Assembly: GCF_014898055.3 (NCBI RefSeq) | Contig: NW_023602073.1 | Coordinates: forward strand, 82,068,678-82,132,677 | Direction: 5' to 3' | Source: Talpa occidentalis | Taxonomy: Eukaryota > Chordata > Mammalia > Eulipotyphla > Talpidae | DNA: 64,000 nt | Shown: positions 25,061 through 37,402 of the stretch, piece after piece | How the letters are laid out: every line of letters starts with the position of its first letter | Numbering within the stretch: position 1 is the first letter of the stretch | Program-made: the position numbers and the translations under genes | Notes under the pieces: model-generated | What the model saw: the letters and a program-made list of their open reading frames with translations, nothing else | What the model was told of the DNA's origin: nothing | The model's database searches: none

Positions 25061-25585
25061 GAGAAAGAAGGAGACGTCCAGATTGGGGAAGAAGCATCCT
25101 CTCTGGGAATTTTACTGGAGATGGAATGTCCTTCTGTTTCTGTCCTTGATGTGGAGCCCGTACTGAAAATCTAGCAGGCCTCTTGTGACTTTCGTTAGTC
25201 CTTCTACTGGTTGATCATCATTTGTTTTGTTTATTGTTCTTTGCAAATTTTCACCTATTTTTTCTGCCCTAACATCCCCATTTTACACCCAGAATCCGAC
25301 AATCATTTTCCAGTTAGACGTTTTAATTTCTATCTCCAGTGTCTTTTATAATTGAAAATAACTTCAGAATTTCCATTTAATTTTCTCATTAGCAAAATGA
25401 GGAAACCCTTACTCTGTGAGACAAAATGACTTTCTCAAATTTGCAAATTTAATCTGTGATAGACTAAGACTGGACAACAAATCTCCAACGAACAGTTTAG
25501 TGATTCTCTACCATGACAAGTTCTCTCTTCACATTGCCCTTCTCATGCAGTTTTCAAAGATTCCTATGGATCAAGTCAAGTTTTA

Positions 25586-25810
25586 ATCTAGACCAGGGAT
25601 CAGAAAGCTATAGTCTGTGGATCAAGTGTTACTGTCATCATGCTTTTTGTCAGATTTTATTGGAACACAACCAAGATCATTAGTTTCCTTATTGCACTAG
25701 TGTCTTTGGCAGACTTGAGTAGTTACATGAAAAACTGTATGACTCACATAATCTAAAATATTTTCTATCTAGTTCTTTATAGAAAAACTGTGTAGGTCCC
25801 TAATCTAGAC
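25586..25810 (+). mobile_element. hAT-Charlie DNA transposon, MER20-like
   Basis: The element (25594-25802) starts CAGGGATCAG and ends GGTCCCTA, imperfect terminal inverted repeats. It is bracketed by a perfect 8-base duplication ATCTAGAC (25586-25593 and 25803-25810), the length expected for hAT transposition. Internally it has TTATTGGAACACAACC and CTAAAATATTTTCTATCTAG. Confidence 0.82.
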
Positions 25811-28800
25811 TCACTTCCAGTGCTCTATCTTACTATTCACCAGGTCCTATGGCACTGTTGGCTAGTCATTTCTTATCCATTCTTAACTTCTACAGTAATA
25901 AAACTTCTGATTCTTTTTTTTTTAAATTAACCCCATACATAACAGCCTAAAATGAAGACTGCATTTCTCAGCTTCCCTTGTATCTTATTGTGGCCATGGG
26001 ATCATGAGAAACTGGTGTAGTTACATCTGCAACTTTCAGGAAGGATCCTTGATGGAAAGAAATGCACCCTTCTCTTCCTTTTGCCACCTTCTTTCTAGTT
26101 AGATTGACATTCAGATAACAGGGAAAGCCAATAGATACAATAAGACAAGTTTGGATATGAAGTTAATATATATTTAATATAAGCAACAAGACAGAAAGAT
26201 CCTGTGCCCTTGACATCAAAGTGTTTCTACCATCCTCAGACCACATACCTCTAGGATTTTACACATGGGAGAGAAAGAATTCTATGTTAAACAAGATACT
26301 CTGTCACTTGTAATTCTCCCTAAGAGATATACTTTTCAATAGGAAATTTTACATATGGACAAACCAATATCTTCATAGTTTGTTGAACTATGTCTATTTC
26401 CAGACCTCCATTCTTTTGCTCAAATTACTAGTTCATGCTAGACTGCCCATTCTCTCCTTCATTTGACAACATTTTATAAATTATTCACTGAAGTTCCATC
26501 CACATCCTGAAACATCTTTCACCTCTTTTCCTATTTAAAATTAAGTTCAATATAGTTGAACTAAGATTGCATTCTGTATTACAATCTTTGTTTCACAAGT
26601 TTGGTACTTTATGGTCAATGAAAATGTAGAATTTTAAAGCATCATGATCATTGCTTTTGTTTTGCATTATTTCCAGGCTACTCATACTTTAGGTAACTAC
26701 AAAATACCCAATGAATTTGTTTAAATAAATTTGGGCAAAAATGAGCCATAGTCACACATAAGCTCACAGGTTCTTATTCTTTAAACACAGACTGTCTTCC
26801 AACACCTGAAGCATAATGGAGAAACCAGCCAAAGGAAGCTCTGCATCAGGATAGGTCATTTGAAGCTGTAGCTGATAGACTTTGGCAAAGAGTTAAGTTA
26901 TGTCTAAGTAAAGTTATCATGAGACAATGCACGTTATCATTGTGTATGATAAATTGGACAGAAGTATCATGCTCTCACTGAAGTAGTGGGTCTAATCCAC
27001 ATTCAAGTTCTTCTTTTATTATTTATGAGATGCTTTGAGGCTCTGGAAGCTACATAGTCATACTGTGTCTTCCTAAGTAATAGCACATTAGACAGATATA
27101 TTTGAACTAAGGAACAAAAAGCTAATCAGATACTATTTATACTTGTCCCAGTTCATGAAACAAACAGAAATGTACTGACTTGTCAAGCACTTGAATGTCA
27201 AAGCTCAAACATTTCCTTAACCAGTATCCAGGCATTTTGCTCCCTCTGGCATTGCAGGAGGTACACTAAATCTTGTTTATCTACAAGGTATAGGGCCATT
27301 TATGTAAACCCAACCTGCAGGTCTTAAATGGTGATAGGTAGTCTGTCTGTTCACATTAGCTTACAGCAACAACATTCTTAGCACATTTTTACAAATGAAT
27401 TGATTCCACTGCCAGCCAAAAGTCTACCTACAGATAAAAATCAGGAGCTACTGAAGGGAAAATCCAGTGAGAGCCATAGGAACATGATTTTTTGAGCACA
27501 TGATGGATGCTCGCCTCCAATTCTTTGTACTTACTTGAGATAGCTCTATGGCCACCTCCCCTGGCAAGGAGGCAGAGAGTTGTCTATCTGCTGAGGGGAG
27601 TAAGATTATGGAAAAAGCAGAAAATTGTCAGATGGCATAGGAACAGAGTGGCTCCCAAGTCTTTTGTTTATTTGAGTTAAATTCTTCCTGTGCATATTCC
27701 CAAAGACTTAGTCTTCCAGTTTTAATGAACATTTTGTGAACATTTTTTATTTTTCAGTTGTTAATTTTTTAAAATTCTTATCAGAAATGTTCCTTTCTCA
27801 AAAAGAATATGATTAAATTATGCCTTCTTGTATCATTTCCACCAGCCTTGGGTTGAGAAAGAAATCTTACTCCTTCACCTTGCTTCCTGCCTTCAACCCA
27901 ATCCTGTCTGTTGCTAGAAAAGCTGTAGCCTACAGATTCCTCTTTTCTTAGATTTCAACCCCCTGGTAACGATGAAGATAGGAGCAAAAGGCATTACCTT
28001 TTATTAAAAGTTCTCTTAGGTCATCTAAAAGATATCTTAAGTCATCTCTGTATTTATGTTCTAGATATTCTATTATAGTCCACTCCCCCATATTTCTCCT
28101 CCCAATCTTCAGCGGCTTCTCCAATCAGTTAAATTTATGTTATTCACTGTAAACACTGTTTCCTCCTTCATGTGTCCTCCCCTAATTGACTATGTTGGGG
28201 AAGTGTAATTACAAACAAGATCTCCCAATCCAAAAGTTCTTTCCAAATATAATTGAGAAAGAATAGTATTATTGAATAAGCATTAAACCATAATGTGATG
28301 TGCATCATGGGTAATCCCCTAAGAGCTAACAAGATGGAAAGAAATCTCACCCTTTTATATACCTACCAGATGCAATCCATTCCATGTATGTTTTTGGGAT
28401 GAACAAAAAGTCATCCATAAGTAAGAGAAAGTGATAACACCATTTTTCACACATACTTCATCCTGACGTCACCTGGCAGCTGGGGTGACAATGGGTGCTA
28501 GATGCCTGGCTTCCTCCAAAGGAAACAGACTTCACAGAGCTTCATGACAGAAGGCAATTTTATGACCTGGAGCAGAGTACCCATCAAAGTTAAGCTCCTA
28601 CTCTGACACAGAAATTGGGAAGGTACATTTCAAAGAGATGTTTCTCACATCTTTGAGAAAGACATTACTGGATTGCAAAGCTCAAAAAGGCCTATGTAAG
28701 TTTTCAAAAGGATTTACAAAATTTTAAAGAGAAAAGAATGAACTTACAAGTTTATTAAGATAAATGCACTAAAAATAAGGATAAAAGAAGTCTCTTCCCT

Positions 28801-28839
28801 TTATTTTCTACAGTTGAGAATTAAAACAAATGTTTAGAC
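25811..28839. other. Long apparently unique block
   Basis: About 3 kb with no named repeat or coding signal. Confidence 0.45.
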
Positions 28840-29065
28840 TAAGACCAAATTAATGGTTACCAGAAGAGAAGGGGGAAGGAGGTAGATAACTCCAGTAAAA
28901 GGGAACAAGTATGATGAAGGACATAACAGAACTTTGAGTGGGAAACTTTAAGTAGCAGATACACATGTTGATTTATAATGATGCATATAACATTGTAAAA
29001 CATGTAACATTGAAACATGTAACATTGTGAAACAATGTTACTTCAATAATAATAAAAATACAAAA
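28840..29065 (+). mobile_element. Old L1M 3'UTR fragment
   Basis: TGGTTACCAGAAGAGAAGGG and ACTTCAATAATAATAAAAAT are typical of old L1 3' ends. A local expansion of ACATGTAACATTG units lies at 28990-29040. Confidence 0.7.
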
Positions 29066-29180
29066 TGAGCATCTCCCATTTTCTCTTAAGTCAGTCCTGC
29101 AGTGCAATGAATAAAAGAGGTAATACTATTATTTTATTAATAGGAAAAGACTATTCTTCTGAAAAAAATAAGTGTAATTA

Positions 29181-29464
29181 AAAAATCTTATTCTGGGGCC
29201 TCCCTTGTGGTGCAGCGGGTTGAGCACAGCACTGTGAAGCTGTCTGCAGCCTCTCACGGGTTCGATGCCCGTCTGGCTGGGGAGAGTCCCACATGGTGCG
29301 GCAGACCTCTCCTGCCTTGCCGGCTGCTCCTCTCAGCAGTGCTTTTGGTTGTCTGCCTGTTCTGTTTCCTACTCTGTCTCTGGTGAATCCTCTCACCCTC
29401 CTGCGCCTCTGGCCTGTACCCCAGCTCTTGTATAAATAAAATAAATCTTAAAAAAATCGTATTC
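29181..29464 (+). mobile_element. tRNA-derived SINE, first of a tandem pair ("cactgtgaagctg" type)
   Basis: The body (29194-29451) has the GGGCCTCCCTTGTGGTGCAGCGG head and a TATAAATAAAATAAATC tail. The flanking copies AAAAATCTTATTC (29181-29193) and AAAAATCGTATTC (29452-29464) differ by one base. The second copy also serves as the left flank of the next SINE. Confidence 0.9.
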
Positions 29465-29711
29465 GGGCCTCCCTGGTGGCGCAGCAGTTGAGCGCTGGGT
29501 TGCGAAGCTGCCTGCAGCCTCTGTACCGCGGTTCAATCCCCGGCTGCTTCCCGGCCACTGGAGAAGGGTCCCACATGGCGCGCAGACCTCTCCTGCCGCC
29601 CGCTGCTCCCCTCAGCAGTGTACTTCGGTCCTTCTGCCTGCTCTGCTCCCCGCTCTGGCTCTGGTGAATTCTCTCACTCTCCCGTGCTTCTGACTGTACC
29701 CAGTGCTTGTA

Positions 29712-29766
<55 letters not shown>

Positions 29767-29776
29767 AATCGTGTTC
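29452..29776 (+). mobile_element. tRNA-derived SINE, second of a tandem pair ("ttgagcgctggg" type)
   Basis: The body starts at 29465 immediately after the shared target sequence and carries a B-box-like GGTTCAATCCCC (29530-29541). It ends in an expanded TAAA microsatellite (29711-29768). A third copy of the target, AAAATCGTGTTC, follows at 29765-29776. It belongs to a different subfamily from the adjacent SINE, so this is a second insertion and not a tandem duplication. Confidence 0.9.
29711..29768 (+). repeat. (TAAA)n microsatellite in a SINE tail
   Basis: About fourteen TAAA units form the 3' tail of the second SINE, a normal site for microsatellite growth and likely polymorphic. Confidence 0.95.
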
Positions 29777-29784
29777 TACTATAG

Positions 29785-30190
29785 AAAAGAGAGGTTTTTA
29801 AGTTTCCACATATATGTGCTAATGCTGATATACAGTATTAGTAGAAACAGAGTACAATGTTTGATGTCAGGGCTTGGGATGGGGATTGGAAATTTGTTGG
29901 TCAGAAGATACAAACTTTCAGATGAGTAAATTCTGGAGATCTAATGCACAACTTTGTGTTAATATCCAATACTACTGTTATATTCTTCAATGTTGCTAAG
30001 ATATTAGACCTTAAATGTTCTTACCACAAAAAAAGAAATAATTATGAAACATGATGGAGGTATTAGCTACCTATGGCAATCATATATGTGCAAATATAAA
30101 TAGATCAATACATGGACAACTTAAAATTACACAGTGTTATATGCCACTTCTATCTCGATTTAAAATAATAATATTTTAAAAAAGAAAAGC
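29785..30190 (+). mobile_element. Old L1M 3'UTR fragment
   Basis: Blocks GGTCAGAAGATACAAACTTT, TCTGGAGATCTAATGCACAA, TTCTTACCACAAAAAAAG and CTATCTCGATTTAAAATAAT match the order of an L1MA/MB-type 3'UTR from recall. Confidence 0.75.
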
Positions 30191-31084
30191 TGCAGACAGT
30201 TCTTACTTCTCCAACCCCCCACATATACCTGTCATGGGGTTTGAGAGCAGAGCATTAGACAGAGGCCAGGGCTTCAGGAGAGGCAGCAGAGATAGCAAAC
30301 TCAGAAATCTGCAAGTTACAGGGCACTTTCAGGATGAGGAAGGCTGGAATAGGAAACAGACATCCAGGGATCTCTTCTTCCAAACTCTTAGTTGGTAGAT
30401 TAAAAGCAAAGGTGAATGTAGTATTTCTGCTGACAGGTGACTGACAGCAATAATTAAACATAAAGCTTGGTTGAAGGCTGGGTTTTCTGAATAGCATTTG
30501 GACCCTTGGGGTTGATAAAATATGAATTTCTGAGCACCTGCAGATAAACTGGAAAGTCTACAAAAGATGTTTTCAAGATTTCCTGGTAGGGGAGCAGCAC
30601 TGTTTGGCAGCAATGTTCTGTCTAAAGAGCAGATGGTTTAAAAGTAGTATCTTGAGCACAATGGGGAAGGGTGGAAAGAGGGGAAGGCAAGATAAAAAGC
30701 ACACCGGATTTTTTTTTTAAAGGAATATGATTTAATAAACAGCAAAGGGGAAAAAAATCAAAGAGATGTGATGTCTAATAAAAAGATTTAAGATGCAAGA
30801 TGGACTTTGGGACACATAAATGCTTTAGGTGCACACTACTGACAATGTGAATGTTTTATAACCCTATCCACCCAAAAGAAATATATCCATCTAAAACAAC
30901 AAAATCAGAGAAAATACCAGCTCACTTGTCTCTAGTAATGAACATAAAACAAAATATATAGCATGGACTCTTACTGTTTAATTAATTCAGTTCCATCTGA
31001 TAATTATTAGGAAATTCAGTCTGGTTTCCAGTGATGACATCACATTGATAAATGAACTGCTGAAAACTTACTTGTGAAGCATAC
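30191..31084. other. Apparently unique sequence
   Basis: Two overlapping reverse-strand frames (30255-30613) have no recognisable protein similarity. Confidence 0.45.
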
Positions 31085-31201
31085 CATAACAAAAATGGTC
31101 ATCTATTCAGCACCTACTGTGTGTTAGTCAGGAGGTTAAGTAACCCACACAACTTACCTCAGAAATGCTCATAATAATCCTGAGAAGTAGGTATTATTTA
31201 C

Positions 31202-31252
<51 letters not shown>

Positions 31253-31345
31253 CCTGAATTTCTGATAAACAATTCTATGAGTAAGAAATGGTGGAAGCAG
31301 AATTGAAACAGGGGTTGCTGGACACAAAGTCCTTTGAATTCTCAC
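31085..31345 (+). repeat. MIR SINE with internal TA microsatellite
   Basis: ATTCAGCACCTACTGTGTGT and TAATAATCCTGAGAAGTAGG are MIR. The middle is replaced or expanded by a TA run, and the 3' side resumes with GGTGGAAGCAGAATTGAAAC. Confidence 0.75.
31205..31250. repeat. (TA)n microsatellite
   Basis: About 23 uninterrupted TA units within a MIR. Likely polymorphic and prone to DNA unwinding. Confidence 0.97.
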
Positions 31346-32646
31346 ATTGGCTTATAGTACAGATTCTGTGAATTATGTTTTCCCATAGGATTCTACTCTA
31401 TAATTTAATTCTAAATAGTTAGAAGACAAAGAAGCTTTCTGGTTAGTCCTTTTCTCATTTCATGTGTCATCACTGGATAGCTTTAATTACCTAATTATCT
31501 TCAAATAGAAATAACTCATTCTTATTTCCCATACTCTACTGAATCAGTGGACTCCCAAATTTTTCTATAACCTCTCCCTACCAGAACAAAATTTTTGATC
31601 ATATAGTACCAATATATGTATATTTATTTTTTAATAATTTTTACTACTATATTAACATATTGTATGCCAATAAGCTAACATATTTTGTATATATTTCACA
31701 CAAGTCCAAAGGGAATTTTTTAAATGAGATTAAATAAATATCTTAAGTATGATATTTTCAGTGCTTTTAAGTTTTATTCATCAACATTGTCCAAATATAT
31801 TGAGTGCAATGTAATTGAATGTGCTGCCTTAAAAAAATAGTTGGCTTAGTATTTAGTCATACACGAATTAGATTCTAGGTCACTTTCTAAATTCAGTTTA
31901 TTTTCATATCTAACTGAGGCATCTTTCATTTGGCTACAGCAGACATCAAAAGTAAATACTCAACTAGTAAATATGCATTTCCCTGATTTCAATCAAGTAT
32001 CCTTGAAAACTCATTAGAGAGTACAGCTTGTTTATATTTTTAACAAGTAGGTTCAAATAGCCAATAAAATATGAAATACAAAACACCTGTAAACAGTTTA
32101 GACATTGTTTCCCAGTTACTTAAATGTGTGTTTATACAAACTGCACACATGTCGCTGAAATGACAAATGTTCATTTTCAATGTACTATTCTATACCACAA
32201 AAAAGGCAGTTATTTTCTCACTTTTCACTAATACAAAAACACATTGGAAAATTGTGAAGTGATTTGATGGTTCCTGTTGGATCTGTTTAGATGCTCATTG
32301 CTTTTAAGCCATAGAATGTGTATGACCAAGAGCTGCTACCAGAAGCATCAGCAACCAAACTTGTTTATGATGCATGTGTTGCTTACATTGCTGATCATTT
32401 TCAAGCTGCAATCTCCATAATACTATTTAAGCCTCTATCTTATTTCCTGGGATGTATCTAGTTTAAACTCAATCATACATGTATAAATCTATGTATCCAG
32501 CAACATTACTGAGTAGCAAATCTCTGATTAGACATGAGCACATCATGTGCCAATCTATCCCTAGAACAGAGCTTCAGACATAAGATATCCTGTTATAAAG
32601 CTCAGAGATCACACAGGGCACCCAGAGCACATTCAGTGGTGACAGT

Positions 32647-32650
<4 letters not shown>
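31346..32650. other. Apparently unique AT-rich sequence
   Basis: Nothing recognised. Confidence 0.5.

Positions 32651-32691
<41 letters not shown>
32651..32691. repeat. (TA)n microsatellite
   Basis: About 20 uninterrupted TA units. Confidence 0.97.
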
Positions 32692-32694
<3 letters not shown>

Positions 32695-32883
32695 CCAATA
32701 TTTTCTTACTATACCATAGGGAGTGCCCACTTCCTCTCAATGGATCACTTGAGGGGATAATTCTAACTAGATGCCCTACCAACACCCTAAAACAACTTAT
32801 CCAAAACAGAACACTTCTATTTCTGGCTTATTTCTGCCACAAACTAAAAGTATTATAAAACATATTTATAATATTCTGGTTAT

Positions 32884-33180
32884 AACTCTCTTCTCCCTGA
32901 GGCCTCCCTGGTGGTGCAAGGGGTCAAGACAGAGCACTATGCAGCTATCTGCCACCACTGCAGCACAAGTTCAATCCCTGGCCAGGTAGTTGACCAACAT
33001 GGCAGCAGACTTCTCCTGTCTTACCCACTGCTCCCCTCAGCAGTGTATTTCAGTGGATCTGCCTGTTCTGTTCCCCACTGTCTCTGGTGAATCCTCACAC
33101 TCTCCCTCCAGCATCTCTGGCCTACACCCCAGCTCTTGTATGCATAAATAAATAAATCTTTAAAAAAAAACTCTCTTCTC
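32884..33180 (+). mobile_element. tRNA-derived SINE
   Basis: A full-length SINE (32896-33168) of the "caaggggtcaag" type with an AAATAAATAAATC tail. The perfect duplication AACTCTCTTCTC is at 32884-32895 and 33169-33180. Confidence 0.92.
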
Positions 33181-33239
33181 TAAACAGAGTGACACTTAAT
33201 TAAAAAAATAAAATAGTAACCAAAATAAATTTACATGTC

Positions 33240-34060
33240 CTTAAAATATTTTTTCATTTACCATTAAATATTAAAAGGAACATGTCAACAAGCAAGAAAC
33301 ATGTCATTTCATGCAATACACCATGCCAGTCAATGAAATGCAAATTCAAACTAATATGTGAGTGCCCCTAATCTCTAATGCACTTTTATGAACTAAAAAA
33401 AGTGATAATCGCCTACAAATAGAACAAAAAGAATTGATTTCATTAGTAATCAAATAAACACAACTCTAAAGAAAGAGAAATCACTTTCTCAGTCATGCTA
33501 AACACTTTAAATGGAACACTCCATATTAATAACAAAGAAAACCTCTTTTTTCAAGGATTATTTGACAAAAATTTCCAAAAATTCTAGAAATTTTTGTGTC
33601 ACTTTAAACTATGACTAACAATGTCATCCCCATGAATTTATTCTAAAGAAATAACCTTATATACATGGAAATATTGATTTTAAAATTAGTCTTATAATAA
33701 TTAGAGATAATATAAGTACTAACAGTTAGGGACTAGGTAAATTAATTGCAGTGAATCCAAACAAAGGACAACTATGTGGATAGTAAAATGAAATTCTGAA
33801 GGAATATTAAACAACATGGAAAAATGTTCATATAATTATAAGTAGGGGCGAAAAGGCAGGCTTTAAAAGTATGAAGAATGTTATTAATTTTTTAAATAAT
33901 ATTCTTGAAAAGTAAGAATGGAAGAAAACACATTTTTAGCAATATATGTTTCTAGGTAATGGGGTTTTAAGTAGTTTCCCTTAATTTTTATACTTCTTAA
34001 TATGTAAAGTTTCTACATTGAATTATATATACACATATGTGTATTTACACATTTATATTT
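33240..34060 (+). mobile_element. Old L1M remnant
   Basis: Degenerate similarity to the last part of L1M ORF2 and 3'UTR: GACTAGGTAAATTAATTGCA, AAACAACATGGAAAAATGTT and AATATATGTTTCTAGGTAAT. There are no open frames. Boundaries are approximate. Confidence 0.6.
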
Positions 34061-35714
34061 ATACACATTCTATTCATCACAGACATATTTGAAATAGCAG
34101 TGTATGTAACTCAGGCAAACGGTCAATAAAATATCACTATTTTTCTGACTATTGGGATGTTTTTGATATTTGTTAGCTTACAATTTTTTTACTTATTAAT
34201 TTTTTGTTTCTAAATATGAATTTATATTTGCTTTAAGAAAATATTTGGATATCCTATGACATGCAACCGAAACAAACTCTATATATGAGTATACTGGGTT
34301 TGATTTGGCTATATAACACAGACTATCCAAATACATTGCCTCAACAGAGTTATTTCTCTCACTTAGCAGAGGTCTACAGAAAAGGAGTCTGGAGGTGTTA
34401 TGGTAAGTCAGAAATTGCCAAATGATCTAGGCTTGTTATACTTTTGTACCCCAACAATAGAAGTTGGCTTCTTTCCTCTATTCTCCGTATTGTCCATTCT
34501 AACTGCATTCCTGTCAGAAAGAAGGGAGAAAAAGGAGAGGCAATAAAACACACCTCCTCCAACGCTCCTTTGAGGAGCCTTCCTTGAAATGCTACCAGCA
34601 GCTCATGACAACCAGTATTTATATCCTGGAAATTGGAGACTACCTAGACATACATACGTTGCTACTTGGAGTAAATTTTGGATCTCCTTCCAAGGAAATA
34701 GAAGAGAATGGCATTTAAGTAGGCAAATAAGCTGTTTAATACATTTATAATAATAAAACTGATTTTATAATTTTTCTTGAAAGTGTGATGGTGACAGAAC
34801 ATACAGGAGTCTGTATGAAAGAGAAAAGATGGAGGAGACAACAGGAGATGCAGATAAAATATTAAGAATCACAGAAATGATTATTCTAATACATAAGCAG
34901 TGAAAGAGAAGTTCAGCAATGTATTTAACTATGAGCAATGAATGAGGCAAATTTTCAAATATACTCTATACCACTTTCCATAAACAAATTAAAGGAAATA
35001 TGAACTGAAAAAGAGAATGTGAATGATTACAAATCCTGACATACCATTCACTCTTCCTTATCTCTTTTTTAGGAGTCTTAGGGGTTAAAGTGAATCTCGG
35101 GAAAAGAGTAGATATTGGCATTTGGAACCAAGTTCTTTGGCTTATTCCTGTGTAAAGCAGAGAAGACTAGAATTCCTATAATATATAATTTGTACCCCAA
35201 ATAGACCAATACTATCTGTTCTCCTATTGTGTAGGTTTAATATTTCTATACATTATTTTTTGTTAAATTTATTTCTTGCTTTTACATCAATTTACTCTGC
35301 AAGTATGAATAATATTTAAATGTATATGTAATTTAAATATATATGCAATAAGAAATATTATTCTTATACATAAATGATAAATTATACTCAGTATTTATAA
35401 AAGTATATATATTTAAGAGAGATTATATATATAAAGATATTATATATATGAAATTTATATTCCTAGCCCTAATGAGTCATTCTAGATGATAATTTCAAGG
35501 GCATATTGTGAAATTATCAAAGCAAAAATTTTATTTTGAAGTTAAAAGTTAAATTTTATGTAAGGCACATGATTTTAGAAAAGCTGGAACACAAAGAGTA
35601 ACAGAAAGTCTTAAAACTAAATATAAAGGGTTATCCCAGTTTATCTGGTTATATAGCTGGTGACAAGGAAATACAATAGTTTAATATTTATATATATAAC
35701 ATATATATCTTTAA
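34061..35714. other. AT-rich sequence, partly low complexity
   Basis: An AT-rich tract at 35270-35460 and a possible old repeat at 34265-34640 that I cannot name. Confidence 0.4.
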
Positions 35715-35754
35715 ACACACACGTACACACACATATGTGTGTGTGCGTGTGTGT
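35715..35754. repeat. AC/GT inverted-repeat microsatellite (palindrome)
   Basis: Two 20-base arms, AC-rich 35715-35734 and GT-rich 35735-35754, are reverse complements with one mismatch and no spacer. The whole is alternating purine-pyrimidine. Confidence 0.95.
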
Positions 35755-35790
35755 GCTAATTGTTGGACTGAGTAAATAGGATGGTCAAAA

Positions 35791-36077
35791 AATCTGAAGA
35801 GAGGGCCTCCCTGGTGGTGCAGGCATTAAGCACCGCACTGTGAAGCTGTCCGCAGCCTCTGCAGTGTGGGTTCGATATTTGCAGGCAGTCGAGAATCCCA
35901 CGTGGCGTCGCAGACCTCTTCTGTCTCACCCGCTGCTCCCCTCAGCAGTATATTTCTCTAGTCTGCCTGTTCTGTTTCCTCCTCTGTCTCTGGTGAATCC
36001 TCTCATCCTCCCATGCATCTGGCTTGTACCCCAGTTCTTGTGTAAAAAACTAATATTTTTTAAAAAATATGAGGAGA
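35791..36077 (+). mobile_element. tRNA-derived SINE
   Basis: The SINE body (35803-36065) begins GGGCCTCCCTGGTGGTGCAG. The probable duplication AATCTGAAGAGA and AATATGAGGAGA has two mismatches. The tail has decayed to TAAAAAACTAATATT, suggesting greater age. Confidence 0.85.
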
Positions 36078-36214
36078 ATTTGATGCCTAGGTTTACACAA
36101 AACCACAATGGTTCTCTATTTGCCCTCTGAAGAGAGCAATTAGAAGATGCTCAAATTTAAAGCATGCAGGTCTTTTATCTCTGCAGCGCTGAAGTTGAAT
36201 GTGTTATTGTGCCA

Positions 36215-37016
36215 TTCCCTTCCATGAAAATGTTCAACATCTCTTATAATCATGGAAATGTAAATCAAAACCACAATGAGATAGCACCTTACACCAGTAA
36301 GTATGGCACATATTAAAAAAACTAGCAACAACAAATGTTGTTGAGGATGTGGTGAAAAAGGAGCTCTCCTACACTGGTAGTGGGAATGCAAACTGGTTCA
36401 ACCACTATGGAAAGTAGTGTGGAGTTTCCTCAAACTACTAAAAATGGAGCTACCATATGACCCAGCAATTCCACTCCTAGGGATCTACCCAGAGGACACA
36501 AAAACATTAATTAAAAAGGATACTTGCACCCCTATGTTTATCATAGCATTATTTATAAGAGCAAAACATGGAAACAATACAAATGCCCAAAAATAGATGA
36601 CTGGATCAAGAAGATGTGCACATATACACAATGGAATACCATGCAGCAATCAAAAAGATAAACTAATGCCTTTCACAACAACATGAATGGAGCTAAAAGG
36701 GATTATGCTCAGTGAAATAAATCAGAAGGAAAAAGAAAAATATTGGATGGTTTCACTTATAGGAGGAATAGAGAGGAACCAAATAATGGACCAAGGATAA
36801 AAAAAATAATAACAATAAAAAAAGACAAAACTAAACAACAGTAAAAAAATAAATACAAATCAGAGACATTCTGCAGGAGAGGGGGAGGGAAAAAAGACCA
36901 AGGCAAGGGCAGGAAGAACATAAGGGACTATGGTGATGGTGCACAGGTGAATTGGTGGTGGAAATTCTATGGGGAGTACACCTGAGAAAAGAAAGCAAAC
37001 ATTGCAAAAAAAAATT
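36215..37016 (+). mobile_element. L1 LINE, 5'-truncated, ORF2 end and 3'UTR
   Basis: Begins in ORF2 (AAATCAAAACCACAATGAGA, ACTAGCAACAACAAATGTTG) and runs through CAATGGAATACCATGCAGCA to a 3'UTR with GAGACATTCTGCAGGAGAGG and an A tail at 37006-37015. The frame contains stops. Confidence 0.88.
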
Positions 37017-37052
37017 TTTTTTAAAAGACATTTCAATGATTAGGGTCAAATC

Positions 37053-37402
37053 TTTTTTTTTTTTTTAATTGGAGGAGTGCAAGATTGCATATATATTTAC
37101 AGAGAGCTGTAAAGCAACCAACCCATTCCGAGCAGGTTTATGAATGGTTCTAGCAGCCACATGCTCTTCGCTGTGGTTTGTAGTTGCCGCACTCCTTCGT
37201 ACACTCCACTCCTCTCCAGCCTTAACACCGCACTACCACCACCCCGCACTCTGCTGCACCACCCTTATAAATCAGTCTCTTAGCTCAGGTGGACCCACTT
37301 CAGGTGCCCGCCATCAGGCATGCACCCAGGTTCACAGGGCTCCCTCATCTATCCTGATGGCGGGAGGGCAGAAAAGCCTGATACCTTTTAACTTACCCTA
37401 CA
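37053..37402 (-). mobile_element. LTR fragment related to the 12-kb LTR, ending in poly(A)
   Basis: On the reverse strand it begins TGTAGGG (37402-37396). It shares a 20-base identical block with the LTR at 12143-12564 (37363-37381 versus 12528-12546) and looser similarity around it. A TATA-like TTTATAAGGG lies at about 37272-37263. Instead of a CA end, it finishes in a run of 14 A (T at 37053-37066). The rest is unlike the 12-kb copy, so it is a relative and not the same LTR. Confidence 0.65.

Noticed and set aside
29711..29768. Regular TAAA array as a satellite or CRISPR-like repeat
   Set aside because: It is the expanded tail of a SINE and has no spacers.
30255..30613. Two overlapping reverse-strand frames of 80 and 94 codons
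   Set aside because: Neither resembles a known protein and both end without coding context.
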